48,734 bases of DNA from XN24 sp047921455 (GTDB lineage Bacteria; Pseudomonadota; Gammaproteobacteria; Steroidobacterales; XN24). The notes beneath the pieces are model-generated. The model was not told the origin of the DNA. It saw only the letters and a list, made by a program, of their open reading frames with translations, and made no database searches. Shown here one piece after another: positions 33,612 to 42,404 of this stretch (the first letter of the stretch is position 1; every line of letters begins with the position of its first letter). The stretch covers positions 1 to 48,734 of the forward strand of contig JBLRWC010000018.1 of the NCBI GenBank assembly GCA_047921455.1. The letters are read 5' to 3'. Position numbers and translations under genes: made by a program.

Positions 33612-35687
33612 CTAGCCTTTCAAGGCGGTCGTCAGTCCGGACAAGCTGTCGACCGGCGGCAGGCAAGTCGTGCCGCGGCATATCCAGGCCATGGCGCCGC
33701 TTTCCGGCATGGCTTTCTCGGCCAGGCCCGGCGGCAGGTCGTTGGCGTCGGCCGGAATTTCGAATACCAGGCGACGGGGTGCATACACGAGCCGGGCGGT
33801 GCGCGCCCAGTCGGCCGAGCGCTTCGGTGCGCCGCGCACAATGACGATTTCCGGCGGCTCCAGTTGCTCCTCGAGCGCATCGAGCAGGGCGCAGTGGGCG
33901 AACGGGGCGCGCTGCAGCACCGGCAGCGCGGAACGCACGGCGCGTTCCGCCGCTACCAGGTAGCGCGGCTCGCCGAGCAGGCAACCCAGGCGGTTCAGCG
34001 CCAGCGCGGCGACCCCGTTGCCGGACGGCATGGCATCGTCAGCCAGCGGGCGGGGGCGCTCGATGAGTTTCTCGTGATCGTCCGCCGTGAACAAAAAGCC
34101 GCCGCCGTCGCGATCCTCGAAATGCGTCAGCAACGCTTCGGCGAGAGTCGTGGCAAACGCCAGGTCGGCTGTGTTCCAGCGCAGTTGCAGCATCTCCAGC
34201 GCGGCGTCGAGCATGAACGCATAGTCGTCGAGATAGGCCGGGAAACGCGCGCGGCCGTCCTTCCAGGTGGCCTGCAGCCGCCCCGCGACGAGCAACTCGC
34301 GCCGCACGAACCCCATGGCACGTTGCGCCGAATCGGCGAGCGTGGCATCCCCAAGGATGCGCGCGGCGATGGCCATGCCGCGAATCATCAGGCCGTTCCA
34401 GGATGCCAGTACTTTCTCGTCACGACCGGGCCGGGTCCGTGTCTCGCGTGCGGCGAGCAGCTTGGCGTGGGCGGCGGCGAGACGCGTCTGCACATCGGCG
34501 CCGTCGAGGCCGCTGCCGGCGGCAAACTGGTCTGTCGACATGAAGGTATGCAGGTGCCAGCGGCCCTCGAAGTTGGGGCCGCGGTCCAGGCCATGGATGC
34601 CGGACACCACGGCAAATTCCGCCGGCGTGAGCAGGCGCTCGAGCTCCTCGCGCGACCAGGCGTAGAAGCGGCCTTCCTCGCCCTCGGAATCCGCGTCGAT
34701 ACTTGACCAGTAACCGCCTTCGGGCGCCTGCATCTCGCGCATGACCCACTGGGCGGTGCCGCCGGCAATCCGCCGGAACAGGCTCTCGTTGGTGACCGAC
34801 CAGGCCTGCGCGTACAGCGGCAGCAGTTGCGCGTTGTCGTACAGCATCTTCTCGAAGTGCGGGATCATCCAGTGCGCGTCCACCGCATAGCGGTAGAAGC
34901 CGCCACCGAGCTGGTCATAGATGCCCCCTTCGGCCATCTGCTGCAGCGTCGAGGTGGTCATGTAGAGCGCCTCGAGATCCGGCGATTCCCCCATCGCCGT
35001 GCCGCGCCAGTGGCGCAGCAACCGTTGCAGGCTGGGCGGATGCGGGAACTTGGGCGCTGCACCAAAGCCGCCGTGCTCCTTGTCAAAATTCTCGCCCAGC
35101 TCGCGCCGCGCGCTGTCGAGGGGTTCGCGATCGAGCGTGATGGTGGCGAGGGCTGCGCCGGCGGGTGCCTCCCAGACGGCGGCAAACGCTTCGCGCACGC
35201 CCTCGGCGTGCTGGCGAATCTCTTCCTGGTGTTCGCGCCAGTAGTCATTGACGCGGGTCATCAGCTCGGGGAAGCCGGGCAGCCCATGGCGGGCGGTCGG
35301 CGGGAAGTAAGTGCCACCGAAGAAGGGCGACTGGTCTTCCGGCGAGAGGAACATGGTCAGTGGCCAGCCGCCGTTGCGTTGCGTGATCATCTGGTGGGCG
35401 AGCTGGTAGATGCGGTCGAGATCAGGGCGCTCTTCGCGGTCTACCTTGATGTTCACGAACAATTCGTTCATTTGCGCGGCGATGGCCTCGTCCTCGAAAC
35501 ACTCGTGCGCCATGACATGGCACCAGTGGCAGGCCGAATAACCAATGGACAACAGGATTGGTTTGCCTTCGCGACGCGCCAGCGCCAGCGCTTCCTCGTC
35601 CCAAGGCTGCCAGGCCACGGGGTTATCGGCATGTTGCAGAAGGTAGGGGCTGGTCTCGTCGGCGAGACGGTTACGCTGTGTTGACAT
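33612..35687 (-). CDS. Spata20/YyaL-type thioredoxin-domain protein (DUF255)
   Basis: A 691-residue protein whose N-terminal thioredoxin-like domain reads NRLADETSPYLLQHADNPV, WQPWDEEALALARREGKPIL and GYSACHWCHVMAHECFED (CxxC at residues 53-56), followed by QRNGGWPLTMFLSPED and PFFGGTYFPP. The remainder is an (alpha/alpha)6-barrel-like region resembling N-acylglucosamine epimerase/glycosidase folds. All are hallmarks of the Spata20/YyaL family. Its biochemical role is not established. The protein has no signal peptide. It converges on the protease gene six bases away and diverges from rlmI. Confidence 0.93.
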   Translation of the reverse strand: MSTQRNRLADETSPYLLQHADNPVAWQPWDEEALALARREGKPILLSIGYSACHWCHVMAHECFEDEAIAAQMNELFVNIKVDREERPDLDRIYQLAHQMITQRNGGWPLTMFLSPEDQSPFFGGTYFPPTARHGLPGFPELMTRVNDYWREHQEEIRQHAEGVREAFAAVWEAPAGAALATITLDREPLDSARRELGENFDKEHGGFGAAPKFPHPPSLQRLLRHWRGTAMGESPDLEALYMTTSTLQQMAEGGIYDQLGGGFYRYAVDAHWMIPHFEKMLYDNAQLLPLYAQAWSVTNESLFRRIAGGTAQWVMREMQAPEGGYWSSIDADSEGEEGRFYAWSREELERLLTPAEFAVVSGIHGLDRGPNFEGRWHLHTFMSTDQFAAGSGLDGADVQTRLAAAHAKLLAARETRTRPGRDEKVLASWNGLMIRGMAIAARILGDATLADSAQRAMGFVRRELLVAGRLQATWKDGRARFPAYLDDYAFMLDAALEMLQLRWNTADLAFATTLAEALLTHFEDRDGGGFLFTADDHEKLIERPRPLADDAMPSGNGVAALALNRLGCLLGEPRYLVAAERAVRSALPVLQRAPFAHCALLDALEEQLEPPEIVIVRGAPKRSADWARTARLVYAPRRLVFEIPADANDLPPGLAEKAMPESGAMAWICRGTTCLPPVDSLSGLTTALKG

Positions 35688-35769
35688 TGGTATTACCGGC
35701 AGTGGAATCGGTTAGACTTGCGCGCAACTATACCGGACCTTCTCCGGTGCTTCCCCGGATCGACCCACC

Positions 35770-36966
35770 GTGCATACATCAGCCGCTGATTTTCCCGAAC
35801 TGAGGCTCAAGCCGCGCGAGGATCGCCGGCTGCGGGCCGGTCACCTGTGGGTGTACAGCAATGAAGTGGATACCGCAGCGACACCGCTGCAGGACCTCTC
35901 GCCGGGCGCCATCGTCCGCCTGGTCAGCGCCGAGGGACGCTCGCTGGGTTACGCCGGAGTCAGCCCTAACAGCCTGATTGTCGCGCGCATCCTGTCGCGC
36001 GATGCAGCGCATGCGCCTGATCGCTCGTTGTTCGTGCACCGCCTCAAGGTCGCGCTGGCGCTGCGCGAGCGGCTTTATGGACAGGGTTGCTACCGTGCGT
36101 TGTTCGCCGACGGCGACGGCGTGCCGGGATTGATCGCGGACCGCTTCGGCGAATTTGTCGTCCTGCAGGCGGGCACAGCGGCCATCGAGGCCATGAAGGG
36201 GGAGGTCGTGGACGCCGTGCGCAAGGTGCTGGCGCCGGCCGGGATCCTGTGGCGCAACGATTCGGCGGCGCGCAAGCTCGAAGGGCTGGAGCGCTATGTC
36301 GAGGTGGCCGACGGCGAGGTGCCCGACGAAGTCGCCGTCATGGAAGGCGGCGTCGAGTTTCGAGCACCGCTGCGCACCGGCCAGAAGACGGGCTGGTTCT
36401 ATGACCAGCGCGATAACCGCGCGCGTTTCGCCCGCTACCAGCCGGCCAGCGTGCTCGACGTGTTTTCCTACACGGGCGCCTGGGGCCTGGCGGCGGCGAC
36501 GCGCGGCGCGCGCGCGACGCTGGTGGATTCCTCCGAGCCGGCGCTGGACGTCGCTGCCCGGACTGCGCAACAGCTTGGCCTGGAAGTGGAAACCCTGCAG
36601 GGCCAGGCCTTCGACGTCATGAAGGCGCTCGGCGACGAGGGCCGCAGCTTTGACGCGGTCGTGGTCGATCCGCCCGCGTTCATCAAGCGGCGCAAGGACC
36701 AGAAAACCGGCCTGGCGGCCTACCAGCGGGCCAACCAGCTTGCCATGCGCCTGCTGGGGCGCGACGGCTTGCTGGTGTCTTGCAGCTGCTCTTTCCACCT
36801 GTCGCAGGACGACTTGCTGCTGGCCATCCAGCGGGCCGCACGGCATCTTGGTCGGACCGTGCAGGTGCTGGAGATCGGCGGCCAGTCCGCAGATCACCCG
36901 TCGCATCCGCTGATTCCGGAAACGCGTTACCTGAAAGCGGTGTTCTGCCGGGTGTTGCCGGAGTAG
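35770..36966 (+). CDS. rlmI: 23S rRNA (cytosine-1962-C5)-methyltransferase RlmI-like
   Basis: A 398-residue class I SAM-dependent RNA methyltransferase with an N-terminal PUA domain (LRAGHLWVYSNEVD, GAIVRLVSAEGRSLGYAGV), an EEHEE-type middle domain, SAM motif I in VLDVFSYTGAWGLAAATRGA, VVDPPAFIKRRKDQKTG and the catalytic region LLVSCSCSFHLSQDDL. Length matches E. coli RlmI (396). The start is a GTG at 35770 without a clear Shine-Dalgarno sequence. Confidence 0.92.
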   Translation: MHTSAADFPELRLKPREDRRLRAGHLWVYSNEVDTAATPLQDLSPGAIVRLVSAEGRSLGYAGVSPNSLIVARILSRDAAHAPDRSLFVHRLKVALALRERLYGQGCYRALFADGDGVPGLIADRFGEFVVLQAGTAAIEAMKGEVVDAVRKVLAPAGILWRNDSAARKLEGLERYVEVADGEVPDEVAVMEGGVEFRAPLRTGQKTGWFYDQRDNRARFARYQPASVLDVFSYTGAWGLAAATRGARATLVDSSEPALDVAARTAQQLGLEVETLQGQAFDVMKALGDEGRSFDAVVVDPPAFIKRRKDQKTGLAAYQRANQLAMRLLGRDGLLVSCSCSFHLSQDDLLLAIQRAARHLGRTVQVLEIGGQSADHPSHPLIPETRYLKAVFCRVLPE

Positions 36967-37032
36967 CCAGGCCCTGGCACGCGGCGAATTGAGGCGCTCC
37001 CGCCGCCGCGCACGCTGGTACAATGTCGCGCC

Positions 37033-37815
37033 ATGATCCCCTATCCGAATATCGACCCGATCGCGATCCAGCTGGGCCCGGTCGCCATCCGTTGGTACGG
37101 CCTGATGTACATCATCGGCTTCGCGATTGCCTGGTTCCTGGCGCGCCACCGCGCGAAGCAGCCAGGCTCCAGCTGGACCGCGCAGCAGGTGGACGACCTG
37201 ATTTTCTATGCGGCCATCGGTCTCATCGTCGGCGCCCGGATCGGTTCGATCCTGTTCTACAATTTTGACGTCTGGCTGCGCGACCCTGTCATGCTGTTGC
37301 GCGTCTGGGAAGGCGGCATGTCTTTCCACGGCGGCTTGCTCGGTGTCGCGCTCGCCATGTGGCTGTACGGGCGCAAGCTCGGCCGGGGGTTTTTCGAGAT
37401 GACCGACTTCGTGGCGCCGCTGGCGCCGCTGGGGCTGGCGTGCGGTCGACTGGGTAATTTCATCAACGGCGAATTGTGGGGCAAGCCGACGGACGTGCCC
37501 TGGGCCTTCGTGGTGAACGGCGTGCCCCGGCATGCTTCGCAGCTTTACCAGGCCGCGCTCGAGGGCGTGCTGTTGTTCGTGATCCTGTGGTTTTTCTCGG
37601 CGCGCACGCCGCCGCGCATGGCCGTGTCGGGGCTGTTCCTGGTCGGTTACGGCGTGTTCCGCTTCGCCGTGGAGTTCGTGCGGATGCCGGATGCGCATAT
37701 CGGCTATATCGCCTTCGGCTGGCTGACCATGGGGCAGTTGCTGACGCTGCCGATGATCGCCGTCGGCACGGTATTGCTGTGGCTGGCTTACCGGCCGGCG
37801 TCGCGAGCGGCCTGA
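37033..37815 (+). CDS. lgt: Prolipoprotein diacylglyceryl transferase
   Basis: Lgt attaches diacylglycerol to the lipobox cysteine of prolipoproteins at the inner membrane. The 260-residue, seven-helix protein has VAIRWYGLMYIIGFAIAWFL, GGMSFHGGLLGV and the Lgt signature ACGRLGNFINGELWGKPTD with the essential Arg and Asn, plus FVNGVPRHASQLYQAALEG. It lies 66 bases behind rlmI and four bases before thyA; lgt-thyA is a common gammaproteobacterial pair. Confidence 0.97.
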   Translation: MIPYPNIDPIAIQLGPVAIRWYGLMYIIGFAIAWFLARHRAKQPGSSWTAQQVDDLIFYAAIGLIVGARIGSILFYNFDVWLRDPVMLLRVWEGGMSFHGGLLGVALAMWLYGRKLGRGFFEMTDFVAPLAPLGLACGRLGNFINGELWGKPTDVPWAFVVNGVPRHASQLYQAALEGVLLFVILWFFSARTPPRMAVSGLFLVGYGVFRFAVEFVRMPDAHIGYIAFGWLTMGQLLTLPMIAVGTVLLWLAYRPASRAA

Positions 37816-37819
37816 AGAC

Positions 37820-38653
37820 ATGCAGCCCTACCTGGAGCTGCTGCGTCGTGTCCGCACCGAGGGCCTGCGCAAGGCCGATCGCACCGGGACCGGTACGCTG
37901 TCCGTGTTCGGCCACCAGATGCGTTTCGACCTGGGCGCCGGCTTCCCGCTGCTGACCACCAAGAAATTGCACATTCGCTCGATCGTGCACGAGCTGCTGT
38001 GGTTCCTGTCGGGTGAGACCAATATTGGCTACCTGAAGGAACACAAGGTACGCATCTGGGACGGCTGGGCGACCGGGGAAGGCGAGCTCGGTCCGATTTA
38101 CGGCCGGCAGTGGCGCGCCTGGCCGACGGCGGACGGTGGCGTCATCGACCAGGTCGCGGAAGCCGTCGAGACGATTCGCCAGCGGCCGGACTCGCGCCGC
38201 ATCATCGTCATCGCCTGGAACCCGGCGGAGTTGCCTGACGAGACGATCAGCCCGCAGGACAATGTGCGCAACGGGCGCATGGCGCTGGCGCCATGCCATT
38301 GCCTGATCCAGTTCTGGGTCGGTGACGGCAAGCTGTCCTGCCAGCTTTACCAGCGCAGCTGTGACGTTTTCCTGGGGGTGCCGTTCAATATCGCGTCGTA
38401 CGCGCTGCTCACCCACATGATGGCCCAGCAATGCGACCTGGCGGTGGGCGATTTCGTCTGGACCGGTGGTGATACACACCTGTACCTGAACCACCTCGAG
38501 CAGGCCGACCAGCAGCTGGAGCGCCAACCGGGACCCTTGCCCCGGCTGCGCATCCTGCGGCGCCCGCCGACGATATTCGACTACCGTTACGAGGATTTCG
38601 AGATCGTCGGCTACCACGCGCAGGCGCATATCCCTGCACCCGTTTCGATCTAG
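37820..38653 (+). CDS. thyA: Thymidylate synthase
   Basis: ThyA methylates dUMP to dTMP using methylene-THF. The 277 residues contain RTGTGTLSVFGHQMRFDLG, WDGWATGEGELGPIYGRQWR, the nucleophile Cys in LAPCHCLIQFWV, CQLYQRSCDVFLGVPFNIAS and the dUMP-binding WTGGDTHLYLNHLEQ. It is slightly longer than E. coli (264). It starts four bases after lgt and precedes folA by 15 bases. Confidence 0.98.
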   Translation: MQPYLELLRRVRTEGLRKADRTGTGTLSVFGHQMRFDLGAGFPLLTTKKLHIRSIVHELLWFLSGETNIGYLKEHKVRIWDGWATGEGELGPIYGRQWRAWPTADGGVIDQVAEAVETIRQRPDSRRIIVIAWNPAELPDETISPQDNVRNGRMALAPCHCLIQFWVGDGKLSCQLYQRSCDVFLGVPFNIASYALLTHMMAQQCDLAVGDFVWTGGDTHLYLNHLEQADQQLERQPGPLPRLRILRRPPTIFDYRYEDFEIVGYHAQAHIPAPVSI

Positions 38654-38668
38654 GTCTATGCTTCAGAA

Positions 38669-39199
38669 GTGATCGACCATAAGACACAGCCAGAAATCAC
38701 GCTCGTCGCCGCCGTTGCCGATAACGGCGTTATCGGGGCCGAGGGCGGCATGCCCTGGCACCTGCCGGCCGACCTGGCACACTTCAAGAAACTGACCATG
38801 GGCAAGCCCGTGCTCATGGGCCGGCTCACTTTCGACTCCATCGGCAAGCCGTTGCCGGGCCGCCTCAACCTCGTGCTGACCAGGGATTCGACCTGGCAGG
38901 CCGAGGGCGTGCGGCCGGTCGCCAGGCTGAAGGAGGCGTTGCGCGTAGCGGGGCAGGCGGGAGCGAGCGAACTGATGGTCATCGGCGGCGCAGAGGTTTA
39001 CCGGCAGGCGTTGCCGCATGCGGCGCGTATTTACCTGACCCGAGTGCATGCGGAGCCATGGGGCGATACCCTGTTTCCCGAGTTCGACCTGGACGAATGG
39101 CAGGAAGTCGGGCGGCGCGAGCAATTGTCCGACGAGCGTAATGCCTGGGACCTGACCTTCGTGGTGCTGGAGCGTCGCAAGGACGGTGCCGGGTCGTAG
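38669..39199 (+). CDS. folA: Dihydrofolate reductase with palindrome-derived C-terminal tail
   Basis: DHFR regenerates THF after thymidylate synthase. The 176-residue protein has ITLVAAVADNGVIGAEGGMP, WHLPADLAHFKKLTMGKPVL, MGRLTFDSIGKPLPGRLNLV and IGGAEVYRQALPHAARIYLT. The start is a GTG at 38669 with little Shine-Dalgarno. The natural end FVVLERR corresponds to the ILERR terminus of E. coli DHFR; the extra KDGAGS and TAG stop come wholly or largely from the palindromic repeat that begins at 39182. Confidence 0.96.
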   Translation: MIDHKTQPEITLVAAVADNGVIGAEGGMPWHLPADLAHFKKLTMGKPVLMGRLTFDSIGKPLPGRLNLVLTRDSTWQAEGVRPVARLKEALRVAGQAGASELMVIGGAEVYRQALPHAARIYLTRVHAEPWGDTLFPEFDLDEWQEVGRREQLSDERNAWDLTFVVLERRKDGAGS

Positions 39200-39253
39200 T
39201 TTCGTAGTTATTGGGCGAGCCCAATAACTACGAAACTACGACCCGGCACCGTC
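39182..39253. repeat. 72-bp perfect palindrome, copy 1 (folA end)
   Basis: Two 35-bp arms (39182-39216 and 39219-39253) pair without mismatch around a GA loop. The arm contains GGTGCCGGGTCGTAGTTTCG followed by TAGTTATTGGGC. It encodes the last residues and stop of folA, and its right arm ends 5 bases before the transporter ATG. It has no T run. Relative to copies 2 and 3, one base in each arm is changed together (T in place of G in the left arm, A in place of C in the right), so pairing is kept. Confidence 0.95.
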
Positions 39254-39258
39254 ACAAC

Positions 39259-40980
39259 ATGAACACCGAACCTCTCCAACTCGGCGCTATGGCGGTCGGT
39301 CTCTTCGGCGGCCTGGCGCTGTTCCTGTTCGGCATGGACCAGATGACGGTGGCGCTCAAGGAAGCCGCCGGCAGTCGCATGAAGACGTTGCTGGCGCAGA
39401 TGACCAGGAATCGTTTCCGCGCCCTGTTGGCCGGTGCCTTCACGACCGCCGTCATCCAGTCCTCGTCAGTCACCACGGTGCTTGCGGTCGGTTTCGTGCA
39501 ATCCGGCCTGATGAACCTGCAACAGGCCATCGGCATTGTCATGGGCGCCAGCATCGGCACCACCATCACCGCGCAGATCATTGCATTCAAGGTCACCAAT
39601 GCCGCCCTGGTCGGCGTCGCGGTGGGTTTTCTCACGCAGGCGGTGGCCAAGGACGAGGCCATCCGGCGCTACGGCACGATGCTGCTCGGCCTGGGCCTTA
39701 TATTTTTAGGCATGAACGTCATGGGCGAGGCGATGGCGCCGCTACGCAACTGGCCGCCCTTCATCAATGCCATGAGCGCCTACGCGGGCCCGTTGCCCGC
39801 GATCATGATCGGCGCCGTGTTCACAGCGCTGGTGCAAAGTTCATCCGCCACCACGGGCATCATCATCGTGCTCGCCACGCAAGGACTGATCACGCTGGAA
39901 ACCGGCCTGGCGCTGGCCCTCGGCGCTAATCTCGGCACCACGGTGACGGCCTTGCTGGCGGCGATCGGCAAACGGGCGGAAGCCGTGCAAACCGCACTGG
40001 CCTACCTGATCTTCAAGTTGGTGAGCTCGTTCGCCTGGTTGTTCCTGCTGGTGTGGCTTGCCGACCTGATGCGGCTGGCTTCGCCGGCGCACCCCGAGCT
40101 CGAGGGCGTGGCGCGACTTGCGGCGGAAACGCCGCGGCAGATCGCCAACGGCTACATGTTGCTGAACGTCCTGAACGCTGCCGTATTCATCTGGTTTGCC
40201 GGTCCGCTGGCCGGACTGGTGCAACGGCTCTATCCGGACCGCCCGGAGCCGGTGCCTGCCGTGCTCGAGCCGAAGTACCTGGACGATGCCTTGCTCGATA
40301 CGCCTGACCTGGCGCTTGATCGTGTGCGCATGGAAATCGGCCACCTGGGGGAGAACGTGCTGCGCATGCTGGGCCGGGGTCCGTCGTTGGTGTTCGACGG
40401 CACGGAGAACAAAATCAACGAGATCCCGCGGCTGGACAGCGATATCGATTCGTTGCACGACGCCATTATCAGCTACCTGGGCCGCCTGTCCCGGCGTCCG
40501 CTCAACAGCAGGCAAACTGAAATGTTGCATTTATACATGGGCGCGGCAGGTCATTTTGAATCGATGGGCGACATCGTCGAAATCAACCTGGTGCATGCCG
40601 CGCGCGTCAGGTTGAGCGCTAACCTCAGCGTAAGTGCCGCGACCCGTGAAACGCTCGGTGCATTATGGGATAAGGTGATATGGAGCGCGGGCCAGGCCAC
40701 GCGCGCGGTGGCTTCGTCGTCGACGGAGGCTGCCAAGGCGGTCGTGGATTCAAAGCCTGAAATGAAAGCGCTGGCGCATGCTGCCGATCTGCACCTGGCG
40801 CGGCGGGTCAGCGCCCCCGAGGCGCATCGACTGTCCTTGTTCCGGATCGAGAGTGATACGGTCGAGGCCGCCAAGCAGGTCCATTATTTCGCCCGCCGGA
40901 TCGCCAAGCACATGATCCGGATCGAGCAAGCCGAAAACGGGGCTTCGGAACTTACCGCTGAACTGGAGAAGGAAACTTGA
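39259..40980 (+). CDS. Na/Pi cotransporter family protein with PhoU-like tail
   Basis: A 573-residue NptA/YjbB-type transporter. The two inverted Na_Pi_cotrans repeats each carry a QSSS motif (TAVIQSSSVTTVLAVGF and ALVQSSSATTGIIIVLA), within about eight to nine membrane helices up to residue ~320. The C-terminal ~220 residues are helical and PhoU-like (MEIGHLGENVLRMLGRG ... ISYLGRLSRRPLNSRQTEML). Sodium-coupled phosphate transport or export is expected. The ATG at 39259 follows the palindrome by 5 bases and has no normal ribosome site. Confidence 0.9.
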   Translation: MNTEPLQLGAMAVGLFGGLALFLFGMDQMTVALKEAAGSRMKTLLAQMTRNRFRALLAGAFTTAVIQSSSVTTVLAVGFVQSGLMNLQQAIGIVMGASIGTTITAQIIAFKVTNAALVGVAVGFLTQAVAKDEAIRRYGTMLLGLGLIFLGMNVMGEAMAPLRNWPPFINAMSAYAGPLPAIMIGAVFTALVQSSSATTGIIIVLATQGLITLETGLALALGANLGTTVTALLAAIGKRAEAVQTALAYLIFKLVSSFAWLFLLVWLADLMRLASPAHPELEGVARLAAETPRQIANGYMLLNVLNAAVFIWFAGPLAGLVQRLYPDRPEPVPAVLEPKYLDDALLDTPDLALDRVRMEIGHLGENVLRMLGRGPSLVFDGTENKINEIPRLDSDIDSLHDAIISYLGRLSRRPLNSRQTEMLHLYMGAAGHFESMGDIVEINLVHAARVRLSANLSVSAATRETLGALWDKVIWSAGQATRAVASSSTEAAKAVVDSKPEMKALAHAADLHLARRVSAPEAHRLSLFRIESDTVEAAKQVHYFARRIAKHMIRIEQAENGASELTAELEKET

Positions 40981-41153
40981 AAACCGTCTTGATTATCATC
41001 GCTGCCTTGGCGTTTGCTTACCTGCTCGCGTTCGGCCTCATGCTGCTGGTCGGCCACAAGAGCAGCCTGGTGATACCGCTGGGGCTGGTCGCGCTCCTGG
41101 CCATCGGCTGGACCGCCTGGTTGCTGAAATCAGACAGTGGTGCCGGGTCGTAG
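40977..41153 (+). CDS. Small two-helix membrane protein
   Basis: A 58-residue frame starts with TTG at 40977, overlapping the transporter stop by 4 bp (TTGA) and preceded by GGAGAAGGAAAC. It reads MKTVLIIIAALAFAYLLAFG, a second helix SLVIPLGLVALLAIGWTAWL and ends KSDSGAGS. Two hydrophobic helices with a short HKSS turn suggest a tiny inner-membrane protein, perhaps a subunit or regulator of the transporter. Not recognised as a named family. The last residues and TAG come from the second palindrome. Confidence 0.65.
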   Translation: MKTVLIIIAALAFAYLLAFGLMLLVGHKSSLVIPLGLVALLAIGWTAWLLKSDSGAGS

Positions 41154-41204
41154 GTTCGTAGTTATTGGGCGCGCCCAATAACTACGAACCTACGACCCGG
41201 CACC
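41139..41204. repeat. 66-bp perfect palindrome, copy 2 (between convergent genes)
   Basis: Two 33-bp arms meet at GGGCGCGCCC with no unpaired base. It lies between the small membrane protein gene (plus) and the amidohydrolase gene (minus), and each arm gives the adjacent gene its GAGS ending and TAG stop (41151-41153 plus; 41192-41190 minus). It carries TAGGTTCGTAG where copy 1 has TAGTTTCGTAG. Confidence 0.95.
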
Positions 41205-42404
41205 GTCGCTGAGCACTTCGCCTTCGATCACGACGCTGATCACTTGCGAGGTGTATTCGAACGGATCACCGTCGAACAGCACCAGGTCGCCGTCCTTGCC
41301 GATTTCGATCGAGCCGACGCGTTCCGCGATACCGAGTATTTCCGCGGCCTGCGAAGTGATGCTGCCCAGCGCCCGGTCAAACGGCAGCCCGTAGGCGGCG
41401 GCAATGGCGGCTTCCCACAGGACCACGCGGGTTTTTGGTACATAGGATTCGAAACCGCTTTGCAGGGCGAAGGGGATGCCGGCCTCGTACAACCACCGGG
41501 CGCTGCTGAAGCTCGCGTTTTCCAGTTCACCGAACTGGCGGGCCATCGGCGGGTGCAGTAACACCGGCACGCCGGCCGCGGCGATGGCGTCCGTCATGAG
41601 GTAGGCCTCCGCGGCGCCGTCGAGTACCAGGCGTAACCCGAATTCCTCCTGCAGCCGCAACGCCGAACGAATGTCCTGCTCGCGGTGAGCGGTTACCAGC
41701 AGCGGCAGGCGGCCCTCCAGCACGTCGATCAGTATCTCGAGCTCAAGGTCGCGCGGCGGCTCTGCGCCTGCTTCGGCCGTGGCGCGCTTGTCGCGGTATT
41801 CACCCGCCTTGATGAGTTGTTGGCGCAGCAGGGCCATTTGCTTGGCGCGGGTGCCGGGGCTGCTTCGTTCCGCGCCGAATGCGCTCGGCCCGAGGTGCGC
41901 AGCCAGCATCGCCACCGGCTCGACCATCGCCGCATCGACGTTGTTGCCGCGACTCTTGACGATCATGGTCTGCCCGGAGATCAAGGCGCCCGGCCCATGC
42001 CCGGTATGCAGCGTGGTCACACCGAGTCCGCGCAGCCATTCAACCAGTCGCTCCCGGGCGTTATAAGCATCCATGGCGCGCAACTGTGGTTGCATTGGTG
42101 CAGAGCCTTCCAGCTGGTCCTGGTCGTGGGGCTGGTTCATGTAGCCGGCCAGTCCGACGACCGTGCGGGCATCGATGAATCCGGGCGTGACGACGGCCGC
42201 CTCGAGTCGGCGTGCGCCGGCCGGCACTGCGATGTCAGCCTGCCGGCCGACGGCCGTGATTTTGCCGTCCTTGATCAGCACGATGCCGTTGCGGATTGGA
42301 TCGCCGGCCTGGGTATGAATACGGTCGCCCAGCACGGCCAGGTCCGCTGCGAATGCCACGTTGGAGCACAGCGCCAGCAGGGTCGCGACGAGCAGGCGGT
42401 TCAT
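41190..42404 (-). CDS. Amidohydrolase-like protein lacking metal ligands (probable pseudoenzyme)
   Basis: A 404-residue exported protein (signal peptide NRLLVATLLALCSNVAFA) with the amidohydrolase fold: the N-terminal beta sandwich GIVLIKDGKITAVGRQADI and C-terminal VGSIEIGKDGDLVLFDGDPF. It is a clear paralogue of the next gene, but the metal-binding DxHxH reads GFIDARTVVG, the HHVSEAG block reads DGAAEAY and the HTDDP aspartate block reads QSGFES. The catalytic metal site is thus missing. A structural or regulatory partner of its neighbour is the likely role. The ATG overlaps the upstream stop (ATGA). The end GEVLSDGAGS is palindrome-derived. Confidence 0.85.
   Translation of the reverse strand: MNRLLVATLLALCSNVAFAADLAVLGDRIHTQAGDPIRNGIVLIKDGKITAVGRQADIAVPAGARRLEAAVVTPGFIDARTVVGLAGYMNQPHDQDQLEGSAPMQPQLRAMDAYNARERLVEWLRGLGVTTLHTGHGPGALISGQTMIVKSRGNNVDAAMVEPVAMLAAHLGPSAFGAERSSPGTRAKQMALLRQQLIKAGEYRDKRATAEAGAEPPRDLELEILIDVLEGRLPLLVTAHREQDIRSALRLQEEFGLRLVLDGAAEAYLMTDAIAAAGVPVLLHPPMARQFGELENASFSSARWLYEAGIPFALQSGFESYVPKTRVVLWEAAIAAAYGLPFDRALGSITSQAAEILGIAERVGSIEIGKDGDLVLFDGDPFEYTSQVISVVIEGEVLSDGAGS

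Noticed and set aside
39182..41204. The palindromes as ordinary rho-independent terminators
   Set aside because: The stems are far longer than usual, no T run follows on either strand, and one copy lies inside a likely co-transcribed region next to a start codon.
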